In this document: positions 1-13,200 of the stretch, piece by piece
Layout: the number at the start of each line of letters is the position of its first letter
How positions within the stretch are numbered: the first letter of the stretch is position 1
Assembly (NCBI RefSeq): GCF_002865645.1
Contig: NW_020194588.1
Span: 310,001-374,000 of the forward strand
DNA: 64,000 bases
Reading direction: 5' to 3'
Origin: Hyaloscypha bicolor E
Lineage: Eukaryota > Ascomycota > Leotiomycetes > Helotiales > Hyaloscyphaceae
Notes under the pieces: model-generated
The model's input: the letters and a program-made list of their open reading frames with translations, nothing else
The model's database searches: none
Told to the model about the DNA's origin: nothing
Made by a program: the position numbers and the translations under genes

Positions 1-1
1 G

Positions 2-730
2 ACATTCACAAAAGAGCATGTTCTGCAAATCCACGCCCAATGTCCGGCGTTGCAGGAGCTAGCTATTTCGGTTAAACGTACAAAATCCGATACGCTCGAG
101 GCTGAGATCTACAAGAGCTTCGGCAAGATGGGACGATTGAAATCGCTCTTCCTTACCTTGGACTGTTCTGACTGGCGGGTGACTCGAGACCCCAATTCGA
201 GAAACGACGCTTCATTTGATGCAGCCGATCGCGAGATCTGCAAAGGATCAGGGTTGTTAAAGAAGGGCCATCTGCGAGAAATGCTGATGAACTGCGCGGT
301 GGATGAGACGCTGGTCCGATCGATCTGGGAGACCATCTGCCAGAGCAAGGCGGGCCAAGAGCTGGAGTCTCTCAAATTGTGGACTACGGGCGGCGGCCAT
401 TGGGGCAACTACTTAGGTGCCCGTGACATATCAGTCGTTGTCAACAATCTGAGTCGTTCGTGGCTAATTGAGCGAGTTGCTCGAAGCGATGAGGATATTA
501 TTAACGTTAAGGAACTGGGTCGGAGAGCGAGGGAGGTTTGCGATCAAGAGGTGACAGATAGGTATAAACGGTACGCGGAGTACTTACGGGAGGAAAAAGA
601 TATTGTGATGGAGCTAGAGGATATAGCGGAAGACTCAGAGATAATGCAAGTATTTCGCCGTATCTGGCCGCGCAAGAAGGGCAGCAAGGATTGGCGTGAA
701 GATTGGTCAAGTCTTCCTCTGCAAGTTTGA
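2..730 (+). CDS. 3' part of a hypothetical LRR/F-box-like protein (5' end outside window)
   Basis: The frame is open from the left edge to a TGA at 728-730, giving about 242 residues with no credible start. The first in-frame start-like codon near position 50 is TTG, so the true start or an upstream exon lies outside the window. The N-terminal visible stretch reads like leucine-rich repeats of fungal F-box proteins (HAQCPALQELAISV, then a second MGRLKSLFLTLDC repeat). The C-terminal third is charged and probably helical, with many E, R and K. Such proteins usually act as substrate receptors of SCF ubiquitin ligases, but no F-box is visible here, so the role is inferred. Codon use is balanced and there are no RIP-type stops, unlike the DNA starting right after the stop codon. 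Confidence 0.75.
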   Translation, partial: TFTKEHVLQIHAQCPALQELAISVKRTKSDTLEAEIYKSFGKMGRLKSLFLTLDCSDWRVTRDPNSRNDASFDAADREICKGSGLLKKGHLREMLMNCAVDETLVRSIWETICQSKAGQELESLKLWTTGGGHWGNYLGARDISVVVNNLSRSWLIERVARSDEDIINVKELGRRAREVCDQEVTDRYKRYAEYLREEKDIVMELEDIAEDSEIMQVFRRIWPRKKGSKDWREDWSSLPLQV

Positions 731-1882
731 TATTTCTATAAATATTAATAAATATATTATGGCCATTATGCCGCTATAAAATCTTTTCAAATGCCTCGGA
801 TATAGAATATATATCTAGCTACTTAAATAGATATAACATTTATTAAAATCATTTAGTTTTTTTAAGTAAGATTTAGCTTTTAAAATTCTATTATTTTATA
901 TTATAATATATATAATTAAAGAACTTTAAATTTAATTAGTATTATTAATAATGATTTTTTAAAAAAGAAATTTCTCTTATTTATTAAAATAATAATAAAA
1001 ATATAAAAATATAAAAATATATTAATTAATAATTAAAATTAAAATATTATTTAATTTTAATAATTAGTATTAAATATATAATAAAATAATATTAAAATAC
1101 TAATATAATTAGTTATTACTAGTTATTCTTTAATTTAAGAAAGCTATTATATATATATAAAGATTATAATATAAAGTAATAAAATTAGAAGATATTTATA
1201 TTACAAGTTTATTTTTAAGCTACTTTTTATTATATTTACTTATTAAAGCCTTTTATATTTTCAGGCTACTTTTTTATAAATATATTATAAATTATAAATA
1301 AGAAATATTACATTTTTAAAAGATATATTTCTTATATTTATAAAAGTAAAATTATTAAAACATCTTATAATAGCTCTCTTATAATATTCCAATATTATAA
1401 AAATTTTACTAGTAATATTATAATTCTTAAAAATCTTTTATTATCTTATAAATATTTAATAACTCTTATTTTAAAAATTTAGACTTAAAGTTATATAGCT
1501 TATAATAAATATAATATTTTAAGCTATATTTTAAAGTTTACTAAAACGTTTATTTAAATATAAATATCTTATAATTTAAATATTTTATATTATAATATTT
1601 ATATTAAAAGCTTATTAGCTTTTAATATAAAATATAATTATATAATAATATTAATAATTAGTATTAAGATTTTATATTTCTAATATATATATATATAATA
1701 TTATATTTAATTAAAAAATCAAAAGATAATTTAAAGAATTTAATTTATTATTTATTTATATTATATATATTTAATATAAGAATAATAATATTAAAGTTTT
1801 AATATATAATTATTTTAATATAATATTTAAATTATTAAATTAAAACTTTTTTTTTTAATAATTATATTTATTAGAAAAATAA
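731..1882. other. AT-rich intergenic block, no recognisable element
   Basis: Base composition falls sharply a few bases after the stop codon of the left gene; a few GC-bearing words remain to about 860, then the sequence is almost only A and T with TpA dominant. I see no transposon ends or protein motif. It is probably heavily mutated repeat DNA. Confidence 0.6.
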
Positions 1883-1944
1883 TATTAGTTTACTAGTAAT
1901 ATATAGTACTATTATATAAGTTATAGAATACTATTTATATATAG

Positions 1945-2247
1945 TATAGAAGGGAAACTATAATAAGACAAAAACCTATATAAAGTATACTAGAGTATAA
2001 AATATAACTAAATAGTAAAATAATAAATTAAAAATATAAATAGTAAAGTATAAATAGTATATAGTATATAAAAGCTTAATTAATTAAATATATATAAAGG
2101 ATTATTTTCTAAGTCTATAGAAAAACCAGCTTTCTTATATAATTTCCGCAAGTTATATATAAAAGGCTATAGCCTTTACTATATAACCTAAATCTCAAAA
2201 CCGCCAAAACAATATAATTTTTAATAAATACGGCCTATTATATTATA
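1945..2247 (-). repeat. 3' LTR of Gypsy I
   Basis: 303 bp, matching 14824-15126 and the solo LTR 55041-55344 over its full length with differences that are mostly C/T and G/A. It contains a near-palindrome centred on AAAGGCTATAGCCTTT (2150-2187). Confidence 0.9.
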
Positions 2248-2259
2248 TCCGATCCTCTA

Positions 2260-5140
2260 TTTATTTATACTTATTTCCTAAATATTAAAAATAATAGAAA
2301 AATCCTATTTAGAGTCCAAAATAACGAAATATTCAGGATCTTCCTCTATTAGTTAATCCAATTTCTTTTCTATATACCTAAAATAAGATTTATTATCTTT
2401 AAATAGTTTTATTTTATATTCTCGAACTTACTTAAAGATAATCCGAATCCGCTTAGCCATATTCTTATATTAAATCCGATATAGTTCTCTATATTAATTA
2501 GTATTTACCTTTAATTATTACTTAATTTCCGCCTTTATTATAGGGTATTAAGGAGGTTTATTATAGTAAATCATATTATAAATCATATTAATATACTCTA
2601 AACGGATAGCTCTTTTGAATTTCGTATTATCTATTATATCCTTAAATTAACCGTTAATAAAAGGGGAAAGCTCTAGATAAGAGGCTTTAATAACCTTATA
2701 GAAGATTCTATTTTCGTATATTCTATTTTTAATAGTAACTAGACTTATTAAAACTATAGTAAAAGGCCTATTAAATAGTAAATTATTATTAAGTTATTCT
2801 TTGACTTATATAATATCCGAGAACTAATACTTTCCTATAATTCCAGACTTATAGATTACCTAGCTAAAGGCATTTATTTATTTAGTTATATAGATTATAT
2901 TCGGAGTCTTTTCTTCTACTATTTTTAATAGATATTTATTTAAGTTCTTAGCTGCTTTTAGCTCAAATTTATTGGAAATAGAAAAGTAATTAATATCTTT
3001 AAAGAACTTCTTATCAAAAATAATAGCCTTCTTATAATCCGTAAGAAAAATATAGCTAATATTCCAATATTCTTTACTAAGATAGAATTTACTATTTAAA
3101 GCTTTAGTAGTAGCTAGCTCTTTAGTATTACCTTTATACTAATTATAATTAATATTTCTAGAAATAAAATATCGGGCTAGCTAAAAGTAAATAACTAAGT
3201 AAATAGAATACTTATTTAATATCTTATAAAATCCAAGCCATATTAATAGATCTGTTATTAAAAGTTAAGAGGCTAAAATAAAATAGCTATTACTAAGATC
3301 TCTATATATTAATATATTATTTTTTCGAAGGTAAAACTATAGTATTTCTATCTCTTCTATTAAGAGTTCTCGAATACTAAGCTTCTCGATCTATTTTAAA
3401 TAATTCTTTTTATAAATATAACTATTTATATTTAGATTAGTAGTACCAAACTCAGGAATAGGAACTATAATATTGAATTAGAGCTATAGATTTAGGCAGA
3501 ATTAATCAGAAATATAGTACTTATATTTATATTTTTTAATTACCTGGGTTTCAAAAAAGAAATCCCGTATTTCCTTATCTATTTAAATAATAGAAATATA
3601 TTTCTTACTTTTAGTAACTTTATAGATCTTAATAGCTAGCTTTAGAATATTATTAATATTATTAATATCTCTTATATTAATAGAAAAAGTATTAGTAAGC
3701 TACTAAATATATACTATATAGGAAGCTTTAAAAAATCTATTAGTAATTTTATAGTATTCTTATTTATAAATAGGTCCCAAAATACTACTATATATTTCCT
3801 TAAAAGTATACTTATCTTATTAAACAAATATTAGCTTCTATTTAGCTAGTATCTTATAGGTATATTAAATGCCTTTTTTAAGTTCTCCGGATTCAATATC
3901 CTTAGTTTTCCGCTTTTTAGTTCTAAGTATAGATATAGGAGTCTTTCTAGATAGTATTTTTCTCTTTAGTATAGAAGGCTTCTCTTTACTTTTTACTATT
4001 TTACTAACTTTATATTTAGTCTAGTATTCAGATTTCTGCTATTTATTAGGAGTCTTAGGCTTAGCTTACTTTTTATTCTTATTAGGTTCCTCTTATCTAG
4101 TTATACTAGTTCTACTAGTCTTACTAGTTCTACTAGCTTTATTAGTAGCCTTTTTACCAGGTTCTATTAAATTAGCTCTATTTTTCTCAGCTGGATCCGG
4201 TTGAGTTAAAGCTGAAATTATAATAGAAGCCTATTCTTTAGGTTTATTTCGGAAAGCAGGAAAAGGCTTATTACTATAAGCTCTCTTAATTAGGATTCCG
4301 GAAATATTAAAGGTATACTATTCAGCTTTGAGATTATTAGCTAATAGTAGCTTAAACTTTAATTCTTTATATTTCGAAATAGCTTTAATATATTTAAATA
4401 CCTTAGTAATATCTAATTTAGTAAATATACTAGTATTCTAATACTTCTTATTCTTTATATATTTTAAAGTAGCTTTATTAATTAACTAAATAGCTTTATA
4501 TATTAAAGCTTCTATTTTAAAAAGAAAATATAACTTCTTATAGATATTTTTACTAAAATTATTATAAATATTATTAATATATTAGCTAAAACCTTTATTA
4601 TATAATATAATTCCATTCTAATCCTTGGTTTCTAGACTATTTATTATAGTCTTAATCTTATTAAGTTTCTTTTATCTGCCTTTAGAAATGCCTTTAATAA
4701 TATTTTCGAATTCCCTATTATTAGCTTAGTAATTCTTTAGCTTCTTTTTAGTTAATTCCAGTTTAGTTCTGTCTCTAATAAAGGTTTTCTATTTCAAAAG
4801 CTTATTATATATACTACTTAGCTTATCTAGAATATTTATATTGAATTCGGTAATTATAGCTATCTTTTCTGGTATTAGTAGGCCTTCTATAACTGTCCAA
4901 GCTCCTTTAATACTCTGAACTTTAATACTATTAATCTATAGGCTTTTAATAATACTATAGCTTATAAGAACTAGCTATTATATTTTACTAACTTGAGGTA
5001 TCTATTCTTTAGCTATTTTATTATTCTTAAAGGTATTATAAAGGTATTATTAGTATAATAGTTATTAGTTATAAAGTTAAAGATTCTTGAGATTATAAGG
5101 ATTTCTTTTAAGTATATTCTAAAATAAAAAGTAAATTGAA
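2260..5140 (-). pseudogene. Unidentified reading-frame relic between pol and 3' LTR of Gypsy I
   Basis: Translated by eye on the minus strand this stretch gives a long coherent protein broken mainly by TAA/TAG. The N-terminal part (about 4650-5000) is charged and looks like coiled coil. A middle part (about 3850-4200) is rich in Lys, Ser and Thr, with a Thr-Ser-Arg/Lys repeat from the tandem ACTAGTTCT-type DNA at about 4101-4150. The C-terminal half has several hydrophobic stretches. I do not recognise the family. Its place, downstream of pol and on the same strand, is where env-like or accessory frames of some Gypsy elements sit, but it could also be part of a separate element trapped between the LTRs. 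I did not verify that one frame holds throughout. Confidence 0.4.
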
Positions 5141-6950
5141 ATAGGCTTGAATTATATAAAAATATTATATATATTCGAGTTTTTCTTTCTTTCTAGTAAG
5201 AAAACAAAACTAAAATAGTAGTATATATAATAGGGAAAGTAGATATAATAATTAGGTATATTTAAGGTAATATAATTATAAATTAGGAATAATTATAAAA
5301 AGTAAAATATAGAATTAGGTTTCTATTATAGAAAAGAATACAAATATATATATCTAAAGAAATATTATTAAGGAAATAATTAAGGCAGGTTAAACTAAAT
5401 AGTAATAATAGGAAAATAAGAAGGTAATATAATATAAATATAAATATAATAATAGTATCTAAAATATTAGAATATAGAAGGAAATAATAAAAATTTTATA
5501 ATATAAATATATCCCGATTTCCTATTTATTTAGAAATATTCCTATTAATATAAGAAATAGTATAAAAGAAGAGAAATAGTATAGGGAATATATAAATAGT
5601 AAAATAGATAAATATACTAAAAATATTAGAAAAATATAAAATAAGTATTAATAGAAAGGAAATTAGAATAATAGAATTAAGAAATAATTTAGAATAAGAT
5701 ATTACTTCTTTCGAAACTGATTTATATCTCTTCTAAAAGCTAATTATATTTATTTAGTATTTATTAAAGTCGGCTTTATATAATATAAAAACTATTTAGT
5801 CGGTTAGGACTTTAAAATAATATCTATATCTATAAAAGTAATATTAAATACTTCGAAAGTTATAGAAGAAAGAACTATAAGATAGTATAAATAAGATTTA
5901 TAGTATTATTATTGAGCTTGGAATAATTAATATTAAAATTAATATAAAATATAGAGAGATTAGGTATTCTAAATTAGTATTAAGAATATAAGAATTATTT
6001 AGATAATATTTAATAGTAAGAAATAGATTAATAATAAGAATTAATAAATTATACTAGCTTTTTAAAAAATTAATCGGTTTCTAGTAATAAAATAGTATTA
6101 TAATCGGAAAATAAGTTCTATATTAGAGAAGTTCTCTATAAAAATAGAAATATATAATATATTAATTAAGCCTTAATATATGTTTTTAAAGTAGCTATAA
6201 TATATACCTTAAATATAGCTATAATTATATTAAAGAAGAAATGGCTTTTCTAATATAAAATAGGCTTTAAATAGGCAGATTCGATTTATCTAATATCTAA
6301 GAGATTCTTAGAATTATATATTATTAAGCTTTTTTGGAAATATTTATTAAGTTTAATAAGGTTTCTTTTTTCTTTTATAAGACTTCTAGTTTATCTATTC
6401 TATCTATATATAACTCCTAATTAGGAAGTTTATTTAGATATTATAAGGAAACTTATAATAGTAGTTCAAATTAAAGTCAAGATCTATAAATATTATAATT
6501 AAGCTTTAGATTAGTATAAGCCGTAAAAATAGCTAGTTAAAAAGGCAAATAGAGCTTCTAAAAAGTTCTTATCTTAGTAAAATATATATAAAAGGCTATA
6601 TTTCTTTTTCTCTTTTTCTTTTATCCTAATTCTAAATATAATTACTATTTATTATTATAGTTCGGAATTAAGAGTCTATAAGGTAAACTCTTAACTCTTT
6701 ATTTATTTTTATATTAAAAAGAATTCTTTATATTTAATTCCCAAGATCTAATAGTAGAATTTCATATTAATAATACTATCTAATAGTAATAATTATATAA
6801 TAGTAAGAAATAAATAATAGTAAAGCTTATTTAATTTCTAGAATAATAGTCTAATAATAATATTCTCTAGAGGCTATAAATAATAGTTAGAAAAAAGAAA
6901 TAAAAAATATATAAAGAATTAAAAGTAATAAGCTTTATTTCAGGTTAAAA
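5141..6950. other. AT-rich interior of Gypsy I, not identified
   Basis: Lies between the unidentified frame and the end of pol. Short coherent stretches can be read on either strand, none recognisable. A perfect 8-bp inverted repeat TTAAGAGT/ACTCTTAA with an 11-base loop is present near 6668-6694. Confidence 0.4.
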
Positions 6951-7139
6951 AGAGTTCTTATTATTAGATACTTCCTTCTAGTTTTCTATAAAAGAGACAT
7001 ATTTTACTCTTTCTAATTCTAGTAATTCTAGAATATATATAATAATACTAGTAGCTTTTTTAATTTTCTAAGTACTATTTTACTTATAGTATTCTATAAC
7101 TACTTTCTTTTCTAGTTCTATATCTATTTTAAAATACTT

Positions 7140-10100
7140 ATTTATAAGTATATATTTATTATTAACTTTATTTCCAGGAGAATACCAGAATCTATTTCTT
7201 TTAATAAACTATTTGAGTTAATTCCTAGTATATATCCTTTGGAATATAGTACTATTAAACTCTTCTAGTATATAGTATCCTTTTAGTTAATCTATATATC
7301 TTACTCTATATAGGCCAAGCTAGTAATATAATAGCTTTATATTTCTTAACTTATTTTAATCTATTAACTTAATATTATATATAAGAACTAGATTCTTTTC
7401 AGAAATAGGCTTTATATAAATCTGGTAGGTAGTATTAAATTACTCTTTTCTCTTTTAGTATTATCTATTCTTTTTTATTCTAACTTCTTTAATATCTTTA
7501 TCTCTTATCTATATTTGCTTTATATATATTTCTAGAAGCATTTCTTTATTATAAACTTTATTTTACCCAAGTATTCTCTAGGTTAGAAAGTATATTTCTA
7601 TAAATAATATAGCTTTCCTGCTATAAACTATATAAAAGGAAATAAACCCAGTCGGTCTATATATAGTAATTCGGTTAGTAAATAAAATATATAATAGTAA
7701 ATCTATCTAAGGCTTCTTTCTATTTATTATAAGTATAATAAGTACTTAAATAACCGGTTAATACCCTCTTTTAATTATACTATTTCCTTTGGAATTATAG
7801 GCCAAAATGATAATTCTATTAATTCCTAGCTTATTAAGTTTCTAAATTATTATTTCTTTAAATTCCAATCTGCTATCTATTTTGAATTATCTAAATAAAC
7901 TATACTTATAAATAATTTCTTCTTAAATAAACTTAGTAATCTTCTTACTAGTTAGGTTCTTTAAAAGTCTAGCTTTAACTTATCCTGAGAAGTTATTTCT
8001 AGTAATAACTAATAAGTTATATCCTTTATAATCTGGTAATTTAATTATATTAATTCTAATATAATAAAAAAGAAATATAGCTTTTATTAGATATAGAACT
8101 TCTTTTTATCTTTTTTTATTCTTATATTAATAGACTTTATAAGTATTAATATACTTCTATATATAGTTATAGTAACCTTTCTAGTAATAGTAGCTAGCTA
8201 CTAAGTAAAAAGTACTTTTTCTTCTAGTATATCTAATCTTATTATATAGCTCTTTAATAACGATTTTCCTTTATTCTTAATTATTAATAATAAATTAAGG
8301 CGGATATACTTTAGATATAACTCTCTAGAATAATCGGTCTCTTATACTATAATTTAAAGCTTCTTTATTTAACTTTCGAAACTCGGTTCTAGATATTTCT
8401 TCTAGTCTAGAGAATATTATAAAGTATTATGTAATATTCTAGTATTATTCGGAATAGCTATTATCTAGAGAATCTAGTAAAATAGTCGGGTTATTAAATA
8501 AAGTATATAAGTTAATATTATTATTTACTATTTTACTAGAAGTTATATATAAAAGGCTATAGCCTTTACTATATAACTTCCGGATTTTATTATTTTTTAA
8601 TATTACCGATTCGCTTCCAGATATAGTAAGGCTTTAATTATTAATCTCTAGTAACTAAATACTATTATCCAAATATCTAATAAAGATCTTAGGAATCTAA
8701 TTTCTTAAAATAATATTATATAACTAAACCGGAACTATTTCTTTTAACTAAACTTTCTGTCTAATAAGTACTATTCTAATAGTATTAAGCTCTATTACTA
8801 ATCATTTATTAATATCCTTATTATTTTCGGTATTATCTTCTTACTATAGATATCTTAATAATCCGTTAGTAATAGTATACTTGGTTTCTTTAATATACTT
8901 AACTTTAAAGTCGAATAATTAAATTTATACTAGCTAGTAAATAACCAGAACTCCAGAAAGGTCTATAGCTGCTTTATTTAGCTATATAACAAGTATATTA
9001 GTATCTAGTTTAAAGATAAAATAAATTCTATATAGCCAGAATTATACTTTTTATAGATATTTTACTAGTTCTTAATATTTTCTCTTAGTAATATTATATC
9101 TCTATTTAATATTATTCCAGATTTCAGACTTGTATTATATAATTCTCTTTTTTTCTTTATTATTATATTAATTAAGAGTTCTATTCTATTTATTCAGGCT
9201 AGTATTTATTACTAATATAATTATTCTCTAGCCTTCTAATAAATTATAGTATAACTTATAAAGTATTAGAATAATAGTAAGCTTTTTCTAAAGAATTTAT
9301 ATAGCTTGCTTTTATTTATTATCCCAGTTCTATATTATACCTTTCCTTATTAAATAGTAAATAGATTTAGTAATAATTATAAAGCCTTTAATTCAAATAT
9401 AGTAATAAATAATAATTCTAATAAATATTTCATTTTTAGTTATACTATTATAATATTCCTATCTTAAGATTTTAGTAATTCCTGAACTTAAAAGGCTTCT
9501 TTTAAATACTCTATAGATAAAGCTAATAATAACTATATTATTATAATAGAACTATGATTTTTTTCTAATACTAGCTCCGGTTTATTTAATTCTATTTAAG
9601 ATTATATCCAGGTTTTAAAAGTATTCGAATATAAAATACCGAATTCCAGATAAAATAAGCTGCCTATTATAGTCTATATAAGATCTCTTAATTCCAATAT
9701 TATTAATAAATAGTATAGCGATTTTAGGAAATAGATTCTTTAGAATAGTTATAATAACCCGTATAAACTATATAATAGAATTAGTAATTCCCTAAGGTAA
9801 TATAATTATTCTTAATAGTTCTAGAGGTATTATAAATATAATCAAATCTCTATTATAAGTATTTAGTATAAATTAATTATATCTAGAAAAGAAATTAATT
9901 AAAGAAATATAAATATATCTAGTAAATTCTTTCGAGATTTTATTAGTAAATAAAGATAGGTTAGTATTCTATAGAATTACTAAATTTATCTTTATAATAG
10001 TATTAATTAGTTTATAAGTTCTAGTAACTTTCTTTATAACTAAGAATTATAGATTTTAATAAGGTCTATTATATTTCTTAAAAATTCTATAATCTAGGCA

Positions 10101-10200
10101 TTCTAATAGTATTTTTACTATTACTAGTATTAGAACTTTAAAATACGAAAAGTTCTTCTCTTACTAGGCTTTATATTTAATAGTCTTAATTAGAATAGGA
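7140..10200 (-). pseudogene. Gypsy I pol relic: reverse transcriptase, RNase H, integrase
   Basis: Minus-strand translation gives Ty3/Gypsy motifs in order. Around 9650-9850 the reverse transcriptase segment reads PxGITNSI...LFPKIAILFINNIG, where the catalytic FLDD-type motif appears as FINN, as expected if GAC codons became AAC. The integrase lies about 7580-8450, with readable stretches GYNLLVIARNNFSG, AYNSKGNSIIKRG and RITIYRPTGFIPF. The C-terminal end at about 7140-7300 reads KGYYILEE-like followed by GNQLKQFI, typical of the end of fungal Gypsy polyproteins. RNase H would lie between about 8500 and 9500 but is too degraded to outline. A 42-bp palindrome interrupts at 8539-8580. The enzyme set would copy element RNA into cDNA and integrate it; this copy is dead. 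Confidence 0.8.
8539..8580. repeat. Mobile palindrome, copy inside Gypsy I pol
   Basis: GAAGTTATATATAAAAGGCT and its near-complement form a 42-bp near-perfect palindrome centred on AAAGGCTATAGCCTTT. The same unit occurs at 2150-2187, 15029-15066, 15478-15515, 42991-43028, 50495-50533 and 55247-55284. Confidence 0.8.
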
Positions 10201-13200
10201 AAGCTAATATTTTTATAGACTTTTCCTATTTCTTTCTAATTAAATATAATAGTACTTTTTTAATTAATTATTAATTTTCGGAATATAGCCAGTTCTTTTT
10301 TCTAGAGCTAGTTACTAATATCTAATTATTTAAAACATTTCGGAATAAGTTATAAACCTTTTGAAATAGCTAATATTCTTAGTAAAAAGTAGTTCTTATA
10401 TTTCCTAGTATACTTTTATAGGTATTTTCTAGCTTTGGATTTCTTAAACTAGTTCGGATATTTACTAGGGCCTTTTCTTGTTCTATTATTAGTATCTACT
10501 AGTTAAACCTTTTTATTCTTTATTTTATATACTCCTGTAACTAGAAATAGACTATAGTTATTATTTTTTTCTTTAAGAGCTATAGCTATTTTCTCTAGTA
10601 TTCTTTTTATCTAATCTCCGGAGTTTATAACTTTTCTATTTAGTTTCTTTTTAGTTAGATATAGAAAGCACCTTTTTATCCGGTATTTTAATATATTTTC
10701 TTTAAGCTCTTATATATTCCAAAATCCTTTCTAGTTTTAAGTTTAATATTTCTTAGTTTCGGAAATATATTTCTTTATTATTAAGAGATACTACTTTATT
10801 TTTTCTTTAGAAATATCTTTATTTAATATTCTTTTTATTTCCTTTTCTATTAAATCCGGAATAGTTCTTAATAATACTCTAATTAGAGCCTTTTCTACTT
10901 TAGTTTCTCTAAAAATATTATTAAATTTCTAAACTTCTAAACTCAAAATAAAAGAATTTATAAGAAATCCCGGTATTTTCTTATTTCTTCTAATATTACT
11001 ACTAGTTATAATACCAGGCTCTATTTTTCCTCTTTACTTTTAGTTTCCTATTTTATATTACTTAATTCCTTAACTCTAGAAGTTTAATACTTTTAAACTA
11101 TTACTTTCTTCTACTTTCTGGTATTCTTTAAAAATAGAATAATTATAATAATATAGGTATTCTAGTTATTTTCAGGATTAGTAAACTTCTTATTCTATAA
11201 ACTATTACTCTTATATATAATATTTATCTTTATTTTTACTAAGAATAATTAACTAAACAGGATCTTTAAAAGCTCCTTTAACTAGAAAGAATATATTTTT
11301 ATATTCTACTCTATTTATAACCTTAGTTCTAAGCTTTACTATTTTTATAAATTCAAATTCTATTCTTATAATAATAAATATTCAATAATTTATAATATTA
11401 TATACTATTTTACTAATATTTCTAAAGATCTTTCGGGAAGAATATTAACTTTAGCTCTAATATTAATTATTTCTTTATATTCGATATTTCCTTAAAATCC
11501 TTGAAATATAAATTAGAGATATAAAAATTATATAATATATTTATAAGTTAGTAATATTCGAATATTAATACTATTACTTTCGAATTAAATAATTCTATTA
11601 GTATTAGATATTTAAGCTAGTATTTCTAGTTCTTTAAATATTCTATCTATTATATAAGCTATAGCTACTAGCTCTATAGATCTTCTAGTATATCTAACTA
11701 TATTTAATATAATAGTATTTCCTATTTATAAAATAATAAGATAGAAAGTATTATTTTTAATTTATTAGTTCTGAAATATAATAGCTAGATTTAATATTTT
11801 CAAAATATTAATAAGTATTCTCGTTTTTTTCTAAGTTCTCGGAAATAGGATAGTTACTTTCTTTAATAGTCTTATTAGAATATTATTAACTTCGGGAGTT
11901 CTATATTTATTATAGTTAAATATATACTGGATTTCTAATTTATTTTATTTATTTCCGGAATTATTAATATCTATATCTTTAGCTAGACTATTTCTCTATT
12001 TATTACTTTTTAGAATAGTATTCTTCTGGCCTTTTATATAAGATAGCTTTTCTTCTATTCTAGCTTATTTTCGGAAAACCTCTTTAGCTATTTCTACCTC
12101 TTTTTCTTTTCTCTTTAATAAAGAACCCGTTATAGTATTAATAGAAATACTATTTATAGCTAAATCTTAGTACTATTTATTAATTCCAGAACCTGAAGTA
12201 TTAGTAATTCTAATATAATTTCCTCTAAAATAAAATAGCTATTTAGATTCCCTAGATATAACTTACTTACTTTTATATATAAATCCCGGTTAGCTAGTTC
12301 TCTTTTCTTTCTCTTACCTAGTAAACTAGATATCTCCTATTAATCTTTAAATATTTTTGGGCCGAGTATTTAAATTATAGTCAAATTTTTCTTTTCGGAC
12401 TTAGGATATAATTTAGTTAAACTACTAGTATTTACTAGTAAGAAAAAAGAAAATACTTTCTTATCTAGGCTTAAATAGCCCTTTATATTATTTTCTATTA
12501 AATTAGTAAATATATCTATAATTTATAAGTTCTTTTATTAGTAGGTAATAGAACTAAGAAATATAAATATATTCTAGATTAATATTATTATCTTTATTCC
12601 TGCTATAGTATTTATAGTAAATTCGTTTTCTTGGTTCTAGATCTATATTATAGGCTATATTAATTTAAATAGTATTTTCTAATTATATTTGAAACTAATT
12701 TTCTCTAGAATATAGTTATTTAGATTCTTTATCTAATTTAGCTTAACTATTATAACTACTATAGTATTTTCTATATCTTCTATTATAAATTCTAGTATAT
12801 TTTTTCCGAAAACCCGAATTATATTTATTAGACTATTAATACTATTATATTAGTTATATCTACTATAATTAACTGGGTTATATAAGCAAGCTACGGATAT
12901 TCTTTTAAATTATAATAGTAGCTATATTAAGTTATCTCTATAGGTCTTCTTAAATTATAGTAGTAATAGATAGTTTTTCTAGACTTCTTACTAGCTAGTT
13001 AATATTATTTCTCTTAGGTTTACTACTTTTAGTAGGTTTTATATAATTAGCTATAGGCTAGGTTCTCTTTTTATCTATACCTATAGTAGCTTTAAGAAAT
13101 ATAATAGAAGAAACTAGTAAAGAATAATTATTTTCTAATTTGGGAACTATATTATAAACTACTATATCTAAGTATTCTTATTTAGGTTTAGATATATCTA

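Noticed and set aside
50..730. A complete gene starting at position 50
   Set aside because: The codon at 50 is TTG and the frame stays open to the window edge, so this is a partial gene.
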